NCBI GenBank assembly: GCA_026122225.1
Contig: JANEZZ010000463.1
Span: forward strand, 62,001-126,000
Direction of reading: 5' to 3'
DNA from: Heloderma charlesbogerti
Taxonomy: Eukaryota > Chordata > Lepidosauria > Squamata > Helodermatidae
Length of the DNA stretch: 64,000 bases
The translations under genes and the position numbers were made by a program. Positions 1-11,219 of this stretch are shown here, piece after piece (the first letter of the stretch is position 1; each line of letters starts with the position of its first letter). Under the pieces are notes generated by a model. It had not been told where the DNA came from, did no database searches, and saw nothing but the letters and a program-made list of their open reading frames with translations.

Positions 1-600
1 TGGCTTATTATGATATGTAAACAAAATATCTGATCTGTCTGGATCAGACAAGATAAACTTTTACAGAACATAATAAAATAATGCTAAAAACAGAAAATCA
101 AAATTAACTGTTAAAACCAAATAGTACCATATATATACAATAGGCTCATTAGAGTCCTAACTCTACTATAGGCCAAGGTAGACAGGAGAGTCTTTAGGGC
201 CAGATTGAAGGCCTGTAATGATGGGGCCTGGTGGACATCAACAGTTCCACAAGTGAGGGGCCACTACCAAGAAGGTTTATGTTTATATAACTTTTTTCCT
301 TTTCTAATTGGAAAAACCCACTTCTTCGTTTAACTGTGATTTCATAAATTCATTCATTCAAGATTACACGTATGTGATCAAAGCATTAAGTACAAAATAA
401 GATAAGATGGTTAATAACACAAGATAGAATTACTAATATTTACATTACCCACATCTGATATCCTGCCTAATTCATTGATATACACATCAACATCCATGAA
501 TAAATATAAACATAATAATACAAGTAAATACAATCATTTCATGCTATATGCCAATCTTAAAAATATCAAGTCACTTCCAATATGTAATTAAACAAAATGA
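1..600. other. no gene recognised
   Basis: AT-rich sequence without a convincing ORF or repeat. It ends at the GATA tract. Confidence 0.6.
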
Positions 601-626
601 GAGATAGATAGATAGATAGATAGATT
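601..626. repeat. GATA microsatellite
   Basis: About five tandem GATA units. Confidence 0.95.
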
Positions 627-686
627 TTTAAACTTAACAAAATGACCTAGTTAGCTTTCAATGGAACTAGGCTACAGCCCTTTTGC

Positions 687-1012
687 AGCTATTCGGGCTC
701 TCCTCCAGAATGTGCATGTGGCAGGTGGGGGCAGGCTCTCTCCTCACTCTCTGATCATTTGTTGGTATATTTGGAACATGCCTACACATGTACACTTGCA
801 ACATGTACTGCACATGCAACCTGACTACACTTGCACACACCTTTCCAAGTGATCAGGAACCTTGCCCCCTGCTTGCATGCTTACACATAGGCACGTTATA
901 GAGATGTCAATATATATACACATGTGCATGCATAGGCACCTTACCAGTGAACGTGCATATGGTGGGGGTGGAACTTCTGTCGCAATGCCACTTCTAGGAG
1001 AGCCTGAAAGGG
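687..1012. mobile_element. possible degenerate MITE
   Basis: Gggctctcctccagaa near 690 is inverted as ttctaggagagcc near 1000, and the interior is rich in cacatg/catgtg motifs like the element at 1885..2315. The match is weak and boundaries are approximate. Confidence 0.35.
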
Positions 1013-1884
1013 CTAAATGTTTTCAAATGGGAATGACTTTACTTTCAAAGGCCTTGTTTACTTCTGTAATTGCCCTTCATTTAATTGTGGCTTATGCAAG
1101 AGGATGTGGATGTCCTGCGCAGAGATGCATTTCTATTTTGTATATATGGGATAGAAATAGCAATAGGAGACCCACCCCTCCCTATGCACCTCTGGGCAGC
1201 TTCCAAGTTGGGAAATGAGGGAGGAAGTGCCCAAAATGAATTACGCCCCCCCCCCCAATTCAGGAGCTGACTTCAGGAAGTGGGCGGGGCGGGGGAGAAG
1301 CCACATATCAGGGATGCATTACCTCACTTCCTCCCCTCCCAGTTCAAGGGTTGTGGGGTGAAATGTTGACTTGCAACATTTATCCCTACCCCCATCCATC
1401 CACCAACCAAGGATATGGGTTCAGTAGTGGGGGCGGTGAGGAAGAGTGAGTGAGAGGGAGATATTCAGGAATGAGGGGTAGGAAGGGATGCTGCCAGAGT
1501 GCTGGAAATGGTACTGGCTTGAGCCCTCCCCCCTCCAAAAAATGCCCATATGCTCTACCCTGCCTGCGAAACTTGACATGAACAGCTTGGAGGCTTTAGA
1601 TCACAGGTCTGCGATTTCCATTATTCTTCAGTCATGATGACTTACTCAAAATTTGTCGCTTTACTGACTTTTTACAGAAACTGCCTAGTAATCACAGAAA
1701 CACCCATTGTATGCAATGTTGGAAATGTATCCTGTGCATGTATTGCTGAACCTGAGACAAGGTCTGAACCTGAACTCTCAGAAAAAAGAATAGACCCCAG
1801 TTTTATCATTGATGTGTTATATGTTTTATATAAAGCCCCTGACATTTAAAGTGGCATGGCAATTATCCCTGAAAGCAACCCTTT
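1013..1884. other. no gene recognised
   Basis: Mixed composition with C- and G-rich runs around 1246 to 1480. The short open frames are not protein-like. Confidence 0.5.
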
Positions 1885-2315
1885 ACCTAGAACACACGCA
1901 CGCATGTGTGTAGCCCTATGCAGGTGTTTGCCTGCACGTGTGTAGAGCTAAAGCGGGGAGGGAGATGTGCACACATGTAAGCCCTGTCCCCGGTATCCCT
2001 ATGCACCCAGCCACCTCAGAAGTGCTGTGCAAACTCATTCAGTTAAATGCAGTTTCAGAGCTCCTGATAAGGCAGGGTTTCCAATCACGGGAGCTCTCTA
2101 AGTGCATTCAACTAAACACAGTTACAGCACCCTTTTCAGATCTTTGCATTCAACATGGGAAGGTATAAAAAGCAGCTGTGCATGTAGGGACATTAGAGGG
2201 TAGGACTTACATGCACACCCATGCCCATGTCCCCCTCCCTACTTTAGCCCCTATGCGTGTGCAGATGAATGCCTGCATAGGGCTTGTGTGTGTGTTTGTG
2301 TTTGTACATACACAC
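1885..2315. mobile_element. candidate MITE with long inverted arms
   Basis: The left arm (1888..1985, with tagccctatgcaggtgtttg and agctaaagcggggaggga) is matched in inverse by the right arm (2205..2312, with ccctccctactttagcccct and tgcctgcatagggcttgtgt). The interior has two related cagttaaatgcag-type units. No ORF of note. Confidence 0.65.
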
Positions 2316-2464
2316 ACAAACTTGCATTTTTTTCTATATAATAAATCACAAAAAATAAAAATGAGAATAAAAAGAAGAAGCCATAAAATAACACAGTGCC
2401 TTGCCATCATGATTAGGATGCAAGTTACCTTCATGGAAATACAGAGCAATATCCAGTGCTGTCC

Positions 2465-2690
2465 CTGTATTAGTGGAACTTACCACGAGTGCAAGAGCAA
2501 GCTAGCAGATCCTTAAGCGAATGGAAATGAGCCAAAATGCTCATTGGGTAGGTCAGAAGGGAACTCTGCTGACCTGTCCCATTCTGAAAACAAGTCTTTC
2601 TGCTTGTTTCCGGAGTTGCTTTAGGAAGCGCTAGCAGTGGGTCCCACTGGCACAACAGAAACAGCAGGAGCACTGCAGCAGTATAGGATA
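2465..2690 (-). repeat. interspersed repeat family R, reverse orientation, diverged
   Basis: Read on the minus strand it gives gggacccactgctagcgctt, cctaaagc and gaaacaagcagaaa, which follow the order seen in the copies at 34600 and 38935. More diverged than those two. Confidence 0.5.
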
Positions 2691-2699
2691 CTGCCCATT

Positions 2700-4250
2700 A
2701 TCACCTTACATTTCTTTACCAGTAATAAACCAGAAAGCTCCATATTGTGAGGGAGGTTGAGCTACTTGAACCCCCTCTACATATGATAAAACACTCACCA
2801 CTTAACTAGACCCAGGGCCAGTTGAATGCTGTCATCATAAGAAATTTTTATAGTGCTAAGGCCATCATTATTCAATGCAGAACATCAAAGCATAAACCCA
2901 AGTGGCCTAATATGTTTAATTTAAAGTTATTTAATCCATTCGATAATGCTAATAAATGCAATAGAATTAAAAAGAAATGCTTTTTATTTTGATTGTTAAA
3001 CATCCCAATGCCCTTTCACTCACTGGCTAGAACACTTTAAGGCAAAAGCAGGTTTCTTACTGAGCAATTGATAGACCATTACCTGCACTTTAACTTCAAG
3101 GAAAAAAGCATGCTCCAAAGTAGCTGAATCAGCTTCAGAGTTGTAGAGGAGTGTGGCTCACAACAGTTCCCCTAGAACCATCAGCAATGAATTTCTCAGC
3201 CTGAATCCTATTCTCCTTTTGTAACCTGGAAATATACCACTCCTTCACCTTTCTTTCATTATGCCACAGCAGCCATTTTATATCCCTGGACCTTGGCTTC
3301 TAGTCGTTGAATGTTCACCATGAGAAGAGGGGTGGGGCATGAAGGAAGCTGACCCAAATTCCATGGCCTAAATAAGTGAATACATGACAAGCAAACTAGA
3401 GGTTTCGGTTTCAGACATAATTGTCTCCCTTGTCAAAAAGCCCTACTTAAACAGTTTTTGTGTTTAAGCAGCCACCAGGCTCTTCACTTGAACAAGAATG
3501 AAGATTTAAATAACAGTTAGAAAAATGTGTGGCTCTTACCATATGTGGAAAAGTCAGCATCAATGTGAGATGGCAACTGTTGGCTTTTCTACATATGAAG
3601 TGGACTTTCCAGTCTTCCTGTTGGTCCAAGAAACATGTTCATGTTTGAAGCTATTTTGGCAAAGTATATGCTTGAAAATGAGTCTCTCTGATGTGCAACA
3701 TGTGTCTTCTGGTGCCAGGATTTAGTGGCTCCTCAGGGATATACACCTTGGTAGTCTAATCTTTCTGCCTGCTACTTTCCTCTGCCTTATGTTTTACTGC
3801 CTTGCAGTCTCTTCCCTTTTGCCCTCTGTACATCCCTTCCCTTTCTCAGGATATGTTCCCTTCTTAATTCCCATATAATTAGCATTCTTGAATGAATATC
3901 CCTCATTCAGACTACTCCTCTTTCCTGGAGACTCAAGGGCAGCTTCACCTGGGCACTTAACATGCTCTAATCCATGGATTGTGTTTGTATGGTATCATAT
4001 ATGTTAGTGTACATCTGTTGCATTTATTGCCAGACATTACCAGCAACCCACTTATAGGTAATGTGCCAGTTAAAAATAGCCTCAAGGCTCTTTTCAGTGA
4101 TGGCTTATCTGAAAACATATTAAAATAACCCTTTTCGACACATATGTAAGGCCAAACTAGACATGATGCAGGAGATCCTTGGTTAGGATACCCAGGTTTT
4201 TTGCTTGCCAGTTGGCAATTCTATCTCCTCTCACCGTGTCGCTTTGCCAT
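2700..4250. other. no gene recognised
   Basis: Unique-looking AT-rich sequence. There are short overlapping open frames on both strands at 3447..3725, with no recognisable product. Confidence 0.5.
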
Positions 4251-4388
4251 TACATGTGTGGATAACCTGCGGCCCTCCAGATGTTTCATCCTACAATCTC
4301 ATCAGCCGTAGCTAGCATAGCCAATGATGAGGCATTGTGGGAGTTATAGGCCAAAACATCTGGAGAGCCACAAGTTGTCCATCCCTGC
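4251..4388. mobile_element. hAT-like palindromic MITE (family P), diverged
   Basis: Ggccctccagatgttt near the left and aaacatctggagagccacaa near the right are inverted copies, ending gtccatccctg. The family also occurs at 29986, 41010, 51040 and 51928. Confidence 0.65.
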
Positions 4389-4718
4389 CTTATAATAAAG
4401 AAAAGAAATATAACTCACTTAGAGCTCAGAGATGGCAGGAAGGAAAAACTTGAGGTTTTGTGGAACACTCAGAATGAAAGAGTCCCCAGTGGCTGCCAAT
4501 TTCCTCAGCACGGAAGTACATTGGGTATGGCTGGCCATTTACAGGAACAAGGAACAAGATAGTAGATTTGATCACTCACTTCTCCACAGCCCATGTTAAT
4601 CAGCAGCCCCAGGCACACTCACTGATAGGGATAATGACCAGCATGTCAGAAGGAGATTTTTCAAGTACCACAGCTTTAAGTAACTATCTGCCTCTGTAGA
4701 TAATGTGCGTACTCTTGG

Positions 4719-5183
4719 CTAGCTCTGCTGATCAATATGGCCTGCAGAAAAGATGGGGTTTGTTTTCTCTTCATTAATTACAAGCATAACTAAGTAGATA
4801 GTGTGAAAAAAAGATCTTTGGGGGTATGTGATCAGTTGCATGTGCTGTTTAATTTGTCCTTCTGTAGTACTTAATACCTTGCGTTTTTCTTCTTCATTTG
4901 TGAAAAACATTTTGCATCTTGTACATAGTGCTAGGAAGAAAGTGCTTGCAGAACCAATCTGTGATAAAGGTCCCAGCTGGTAAAGAGTTCGCTTTTTTAT
5001 TTGTTTGCTTGTTTGTTTAAATGCTATTTCGATTGATTTCAAGTGATCTCTTTTCAGTTGATCATGAAATTCAGGGAGAGGTTTAAACATACTTGTTACA
5101 AATTTTGCATATTGGCTAAGAGTCAGCTCTAGGAAGTTCTCACTTGGCTTTAACTTGGGCAAAGCTCCCATCATCAAGTTCAT
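4719..5183 (-). CDS. unassigned antisense ORF, 154 codons (retro-pseudogene or exon)
   Basis: The frame begins MNLMMGALPKLKPSEN and ends GHIDQQS at a TAG. It is also open upstream to about 5254, with text such as NFHSPE before the Met. The composition is protein-like: mixed charge, little low complexity, amphipathic segments (TLSQYAKFVTSMFKPLPEF, FFHTIYLVMLVINEE). This is unusual for AT-rich intergenic sequence. On the minus strand an acceptor-like run of ttta units ending in cag lies about 25 bases before the ATG, so it could be a terminal exon. A truncated processed pseudogene is equally possible. No family was recognised and no function is proposed. The L2 insertion begins just beyond it. 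Confidence 0.4.
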   Translation of the reverse strand: MNLMMGALPKLKPSENFLELTLSQYAKFVTSMFKPLPEFHDQLKRDHLKSIEIAFKQTSKQIKKRTLYQLGPLSQIGSASTFFLALCTRCKMFFTNEEEKRKVLSTTEGQIKQHMQLITYPQRSFFHTIYLVMLVINEEKTNPIFSAGHIDQQS

Positions 5184-5316
5184 TTCAGGTGAGTGGAAAT
5201 TTTGCCTGATAAATAAATAAATCCAGACATGGCCTAAAGGTTCATTCTTAGCTATCTATGGGAAAACTAGTCTCACCCTTACTGCTGCTGTGGAACCCCT
5301 AATTTGAACCCCTGCA

Positions 5317-5448
5317 GAGCCAGGGCCTGCAGGAGAAGCCACCACCACCACCAGGGAAGAGGCGCGCCTGCTGCTGCTGGGCCTGCTGCTGCTGCTGCTG
5401 CCGCCACCACCACCACCACCAGGCCTTCCCTGTGGACTTCTGCCTGGC
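5317..5448 (+). repeat. 5' monomer A of L2 copy 1
   Basis: This GC-rich block begins gagccagggcctgcaggaga and ends near tgtggacttctgcctggc. It contains CTG and CCA runs. The same block recurs 241 bases downstream at 5558, with a different spacer between. Tandem 5' units of this kind act as promoters in some LINEs, but here that role is inference. Confidence 0.7.
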
Positions 5449-5557
5449 AGACTGCCAGTCCCTGCAGGACCAGGCCCCCAGGTACTGAGCCAGCTGTGCT
5501 GCTCCACCTGCCCCTCCCTGGAGGGGCTACATAAGCTGGCTGGCTGAGGTGGCCGTG

Positions 5558-5682
5558 GAGAGCCAGGGCCTGCAGGAGAAGCCACCACCACCACCAGGGA
5601 AGAGGCGCGCCTGCTGCTGCTGGGCCTGCTGCCGCCACTGCTGCCACCACCACCAGGTCTTCCCTGTGGACTCTGGCCTGGC
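5558..5682 (+). repeat. 5' monomer B of L2 copy 1
   Basis: This second unit of the tandem duplication begins with the same gagccagggcctgcaggaga text and ends ctctggcctggc. It adjoins the leader that both L2 copies share (ttatttttaaggggattt). Copy 2 retains only the 3' part of this unit. Confidence 0.7.
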
Positions 5683-5715
5683 ATTATTTTTAAGGGGATT
5701 TTAATTGTTTTTTTG

Positions 5716-5730
5716 GTGTGTGTGTGTGTG
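5716..5730. repeat. short GT run
   Basis: A (GT)n tract lies in the 5' leader of L2 copy 1. The matching place in copy 2 is a T-rich run with gttgttg. Confidence 0.7.
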
Positions 5731-5798
5731 TTTTTCTGGGGGATTTTGTTGTGTTTTTAGGGGTGGGTAGCCTGCCTGATAGGCAGGAGTGAGGGGGC

Positions 5799-8700
5799 AT
5801 GTGTCCACCCGATGGAGGCAGTGGGGGGAGTGTTGGGGGCCAGAAGATACCGAGGCTGGGTGGCAGGCGCTGGCGGAGCGCTAGGGGCAGGCCATGCCAG
5901 GTAAGGGGAACGAGGGAGAGATGTGTAGTATCTGTCCCCTGCTCCGGGCCTGTCCAGAGCCAAAGGATGGCTGGGGGAGGTGTGACCCCATCTTCTGGCC
6001 TTCGTTTGCTGCTCTACAATGCCAGGTCTGTTACCCAGAAAACCTCCCTCATCCGTGACATGATCCTGGATGAGGGTGCAGACCTGGCATGTATTACGGA
6101 GACCTGGCTGGCCGAGGCTGCTGCTCCAACCCTTGTAGCCATGTGTCCAGCCGGATTTTCGTATGCACAGCAGCCGAGGGCTGGGGATCGGGGAGGGGGA
6201 GTGGCTGTTATCTACCGAGAGTCCTTGGTCTTCACCAGACCCCCTCTCCGGGAGACCAAGGTTGCTGAGTGCATGTACTGGAGGTTGGGCCCGAAGGGCA
6301 GTCTGGGGATTCTGCTCGTGTACCGTCCACCCCGCTGCACGACTGACTCCCTGGCCGAGGTGCTTGAGGTGGTCTCTGATGTGCGTGTACAGTCCCCTAA
6401 CTTATTGGTGTTGGGGGACTTCAACGTACATTCAGAGGCCATCCCCACAGGAGCACCTCGAGACTTCATGGAGACCATGGCCTCCTGGGAGCTGCACCAT
6501 ATTCTAACTGGGCCCACCCATGTAGCCGGTCATGCACTAGACCTTGTGTTTCTTTCTGGAGAAGCGGGGAGTGATCTGGAAGTCGGGGGTATATCCACCA
6601 CCCCCTTGTCATGGTCAGATCACTATCTGGTGACGTTGGACTTCTCGGTTCCACAACCCCTCCGCAGGGGTGGAGGACCCATTAAAATGGTCCGCCCCAG
6701 GCGTCTTATGGATCCAAATGGATTCCTGAACGCGCTTGGGGATTCTCTGGGGCACACCAACGGCCACTCGGTCGAGACCCTGGTGGGTGGCTGGAATGCC
6801 GCAATCACTGGGGCATTAGATCAGGTGGCTCCAAAACGCCCTCTCCCCCTGAACAGGGCTCAGACTGCACCATGGTTCAATCCGCGGTTATGAGCTCTGA
6901 AACAGGAAGTGAGACGGCTAGAGCGCCGGTGGCAGAAGTCTCGCTCCAAAGACGATCAGACACGGGCTAGAGCTGTATCTTCAGCCTATCACGTGGCGGT
7001 GAAGGCAGCGAAAAAGGAATATTATGCTGCCTCCATCGCGTCTGCAGAGTGCTGTCCCAGGAGGCTGTTCCAAGTGGTCCGGAGCCTGGTCAGTCCTGTG
7101 GCTCCGGAACCACTGGAGCATTCTAAGGCCTCCTGTGAGGCCTTGGCAAGGCACTTTGCAGATAAAATTGATCAGATTAGGTGTGTTACTCTGCACGCTG
7201 TGGATACAGTTAGTGAGCAAGAGGCGGCCTGTGGCAAACCGGTTTTGTGGGATCGGTTCCAGCTTCTTCCTCCTGATGAAGTGGACAAGGTGCTTTCATC
7301 TGTACGGCCGACCACCTGCTTACTTGATCCTTGCCCATCTTGGCTCATTATGGGCTGCAGAGAGAGACTGGGTGAGGGGATCAAGGTGGTGGTGAACGCC
7401 TCCCTTGAGGAGGGAGTGATGCCATCAGCCCTCAAGGAAGCAGTGATAAGACCGCTCTTAAAGAAGCCCTCCTTGGATCCTCAAGTTCTGAACAACTTTC
7501 GCCCAGTCTCAAATCTGCCATTTTTGGGCAAGGTGATTGAGCGGGTGGTGGCGGTGCAATTGAAGGCACACTTGGAAGAAACTGATGATCTAGACCCATT
7601 TCAGTCGGGCTTCAGGCCTGGGCATGGGACAGAAACGGCCTTGGTCGCCTTGGTAGATGATATGTGGAGGGCTCTGGATAGGGGTGAATGCTCCTTCCTT
7701 GTTCTCCTCGACCTCTCAGCGGCTTTTGATACCATTGACCACGGTATCCTCCTGGACTGCCTGGAGGGGTTGGGCATTGGGGACACCGTATTGTGGTGGT
7801 TCCAGTCCTTCCTCTCCGGCAGGTACCAGAGGGTAGCACTGGGAGAGGAGGTTTCGGACCCATGGCCACTCACTTGTGGGGTGCCACATGGTTCCATCCT
7901 CTCCCCGATGCTATTTAACATCTATGTGAAGCTACTGGGGGCTATCATCAGGAGGTTTGGGGTGCGGTGTCATCAATATGCGGATGAGACGCAGCTCTAC
8001 CTCTCATTCAAATCTTCACCAAGGTTGGCTGTAGAATCCCTGTCCAAATGTCTGGAGACGGTGAGTGGCTGAATGGGGAGGAATAAGCTGAAGCTGAACC
8101 CTGACAAGACCGAGGTACTTTTGGTGGGAGACAAGAGGAGGCTGGGGGATGTTGACCTGGTGTTGAATGGGGTACGGCTACCGTTGAAAGACCAGGTCTG
8201 CAGCCTGGGGGTCATTTTGGACTCCCAGCTGTCCATGGAGGCTCAGGTGTCAGCTGTGAGCCGGACAGCGCTGTATCAACTCCATCTGATACGGCGGCTG
8301 CGCCCCTTCCTTCCCGACCATCTGCTCCCATCGGTAGTACATGGCCTGGTCTCCTCTCGTTTAGACTACTGTAATGCGCTTTACGTGGGGTTACCCTTGA
8401 AGACGGTTCGGAAACTGCAGCTGGTACAGAATGCAGCGGCTCGCCTGATTAAAGGCAGCCGCCGGCGAGATCACATCACTCCAGTGCTGAAGGAGTTGCA
8501 CTGGTTACCAGTTGTTTTCCGGGCCAAATTCAAGGTGTTGGTTTTGTCCTTTAAAACCCTACATGGTTCCAGCCCAGCCTATCTTAAGGAGCGCCTCCAG
8601 CAGCACCAGACAGGCCGCTTAACAAGATCAGCCTCGGATGGCCTTCTCTCTGTCCCATCAGCCAGGACAGCTAGACTGGTGGGGATGAGGGAGAGGGCCT

Positions 8701-8825
8701 TTTCTGTGGTGGCCCCCAATCTGTGGAACTCCCTCCCTAGGGAACTCCGTCATGCCCCCTCTTTAATGAGCTTCCGTCGTGCGTTAAAAACGTGGTTGTT
8801 CAGGCAGGCATTTGGGGTGGGTTAG
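5799..8825 (+). pseudogene. L2 ORF (endonuclease-reverse transcriptase), copy 1, two stops
   Basis: The reading frame runs 5799..6893, 6909..8072 and 8073..8825, all in one phase, broken only by stops at 6891 and 8070. At both places copy 2 has a sense codon (CGA and TGG), so the stops are point mutations. The first segment holds an APE-type endonuclease (LYNARSVTQKTSLIRDM, ITETWL, LGDFNVH, SWSDHYLVTLDF). The second holds the RT fingers and palm (PVSNLPFLGKVIERV, LLDLSAAFDTIDH, GSILSPMLFN) and an active site reading YADET. The third is the thumb and C-terminal domain (NPDKTEVLLVGD, LDYCNALYVGLP, LHWLPVVFRAKFK). The product would be dead without read-through. Confidence 0.9.
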
Positions 8826-8965
8826 GGTATTTTAGGAAATGTTTTTACTGTAGAATTTTATTGTTTTAAACGGTTTTATTGTACGTTGTACATTGCCCAG
8901 AGTGGCTGGGTGACCAGCCAGATGGGCGATTAATAAATTTAATAATAAATAAATAAAAATAAAAT

Positions 8966-9566
8966 TTCTAAAACAACAGTGTAACAGTATCCAGTGACCA
9001 AGCATTGGATAAACTGAGAATTGTTAAACTGCACTCATACATTTTTACTCTGAGAATTGTAAAATATTCATAGTTATCTTAGACATGATAAATAAGGCAG
9101 ACGTTGGGTTGGCTCCAGGGTTGGTTTGTGTGTGGACTAGGGGTGGGTGACCTCAAGAAACAATTCTACAGTGCCTGCCCCTACTCCCAGGAAAGAGATC
9201 TGCCCCCCTCCAACGAGCACCTACAGATTTCATCATTTCTGTAATCCTTAATGCAGTTAGCTGCTTGTCTCCCAGGCACCAAAAGAACATTGGAGAATGT
9301 GAGCAGTACATGCTCTCAAGGAAAGGGGCCTGTTGCCAGGACAGTGGAGGATTGTGAGCATGCTTCAGGATCCTCTGCTTGCATTTCTTCCCGCTAGTCT
9401 CTTGAGTGCCAGGGAAGCAACCGGGAGAGTAGATTAGGGATTGAGCTGGATGCATTTCAGGCAGCTGCCCACTGGCAGGTTCTGGCACTGGCCATGGATT
9501 AATTCCATGGGTTAGCTAAGGCATTCTAGAGCAATGTCATGTTGAAAGTGGTCTTAAACTGTATTA
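8966..9566. other. no gene recognised
   Basis: Between L2 copy 1 and the first Harbinger-like MITE. A 111-codon minus frame (9153..9488) has no recognisable features. Confidence 0.5.
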
Positions 9567-9677
9567 GGGCACAATCCTATGCATGTTTAGACAGAAAAAA
9601 GTCCTACAACCCCCATATGCCCCAGCCAGCATCACTGTAGGACTTTTTTTTGTCTGTACATGCATAGGACTGCACCC
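9567..9677. mobile_element. PIF/Harbinger-like MITE (family H) with TTA duplication
   Basis: It starts GGGCACAATCCTATGCATG and ends CATGCATAGGACTGCACCC, with inner arms gacagaaaaaagtcctacaa and its inverse. TTA flanks both sides (9564..9566, 9678..9680). A 3-bp TTA/TAA duplication is typical of PIF/Harbinger. Confidence 0.8.
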
Positions 9678-9724
9678 TTAGAGAATGCAAAGGTAGTCAC
9701 AAATGCTGGAAGTTCTTAACGAAA

Positions 9725-9821
9725 GGTTTGGTCCTATGCATGTTTAGACTAGCTAATTGGCTGGAGCATGCTGGGAGTTGTAGGACTTCTTTCTGTCTAA
9801 ACATACATGGGGTTTGCACCC
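9725..9821. mobile_element. PIF/Harbinger-like MITE (family H), left end eroded
   Basis: It contains ggtcctatgcatgtttagac, agcatgctgggagttgtagg and ends acatggggtttgcaccc. It lies 48 bases after the copy at 9567. Confidence 0.7.
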
Positions 9822-10932
9822 TGAAACATTATTTGCTGAAATGGTGCAAATCATAGGCATATTTTAATTCTTAGTGTACTTTGGCACACAGGGTTATGGA
9901 CTGTGGAATAGTACCCTAGTTATTATTTTGTCCCATAATAATGTGGTGTAAATAAACATACTGGCTCTCTGCTTAGTAGTGGTTCAAACTAGTAGAGGTG
10001 TTGACAGTTGGGGGGGGGGTTGGCAGCCAGGCCTAGAGTCATCATAATCAAAACACACACCCCAAATACCATTAGCAGCTAATTTTCACTTTTGTCCTAA
10101 CAGCTTTGAGAGGAGGGTGAAAGCCATCAAGAGTGAGGCTTCAGGATAAATTCCTTGGGGAAAACTTTTTTCCCAGCTAAGTCCTACCCTACCAGTTTAC
10201 ATTGGCTTTATTCCAGTGATGCTGTCATGACTTCCACTAGATAATTCTAGGAATTGTGGTTTTTTGAGGGCACTGGCCACTCTTGTGTTAGAGATCCCAA
10301 GCCTTCCCTCACAGAACTTCCGTTCTTAGCTCTGAGACAAGGGAATGAATGTGAAATTAGCTTGTCTGTAGTATAAATGTTCTCTAAGAGCTGCTAGGAA
10401 GACAAAATTATACTTCCAAAGAACATAATGGTCCTGTTCAGATGTAATTGCCTTAGTCCAATAAACCAGAGGCAGGCAGGATGTAGATCTGGATCTATTG
10501 GGGGATGATTTGCAAAGATCAGCAAGGATTTCTGACTCCCAGTTATGTAACAATAGGAGCACAAAAATTACTCAGCCCACACCCTAAAATGTTTACTGCT
10601 GAGATGAAGAGACTTGGGATAAACTGGAGTGGATTTTTGTGTGGAAAGGTTTTGAGCTCAGTTAAGTTCTGGTACTCCAAACAAATTCCTGGGATCAGAA
10701 TTATTTAATTCCTAGAGTCAAACCACACAACACATTAAATATGTAGCATGCAGCTGACCCTCTCTTTCTTATGCACTCTAAAGCAAGCCCCCTCCCCCCT
10801 GCAAAAAAAGGAGGGGAAAAAGGCTTCATTGGTGCTAATGGAGGCCTTTTTCCTCCTTTTAGCCCCCATGTGACAATGCGTATGTGTGTGGGGGGGGGGC
10901 AGGATTTGGGAAACAAGTGGCTGGGTATCACC
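9822..10932. other. no gene recognised
   Basis: Unassigned. It contains a G run near 10010 and a G run near 10890, next to the left end of a family T MITE. Confidence 0.5.
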
Positions 10933-11219
10933 CAGGGATGCTGAACCTCTTTCAGCCCTAAAGGGGTGAATTCAATTTCAGAGAAGCTCTTAGGGGTCAT
11001 GTTGGGGCTGAAGCTTACTACCAGTAACAATCCACAGGAGGGGCATGTCAACCTTTTAGAATGAGGAAAAACTGCAAAAGCCAGGAAACCACCAAACAAT
11101 CAGAAGTTGGGGGAAAGAGGGTGGGACCAGGGGAACAGAGCATGGCCCTGTGGGGAGCCCTAGAGGGCTGAACCGGGACCCTAGGTGGGCAGGATTTGGC
11201 CTGAGGTTCAACACCTCTG
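10933..11219. mobile_element. hAT-like MITE (family T), diverged
   Basis: It starts CAGGGATGCTGAACCTCTTT and ends GGTTCAACACCTCTG. The interior (ggggcatgtcaaccttttag, aaagccaggaaaccaccaaa) matches the copies at 24365 and 30275. No target duplication is visible. Confidence 0.65.

Larger units (their letters stand above)
5280..8965 (+). mobile_element. L2/CR1-type LINE, copy 1, near full length
   Basis: This is a non-LTR retrotransposon with a GC-rich 5' region, one long ORF with endonuclease and reverse transcriptase, and a 3' end of the form cccagagtggctgggtga followed by an AATAAATA-type tail. It is almost collinear with the copy at 17.1 to 20.4 kb, but the flanks differ, so the two are independent insertions. 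The C-terminal text (LVQNAAARLIKG, ITPVLKELHWLPV) is typical of the L2 clade. The exact 5' boundary is uncertain. Confidence 0.9.

Noticed and set aside
5370..5425. CTG/CCA runs as a trinucleotide expansion
   Set aside because: They are short, interrupted and part of the L2 5' region, also present at 17104.
5256..5684. Ala/Gly/Ser- and Trp-rich frames of 124 to 142 codons on the minus strand
   Set aside because: They are shadows of CTG/CCA runs in the L2 5' monomers.
5757..7921. Numerous minus-strand frames of 60 to 106 codons across both L2 copies
   Set aside because: They repeat at the same relative places in both copies and are shadows of the RT frame.
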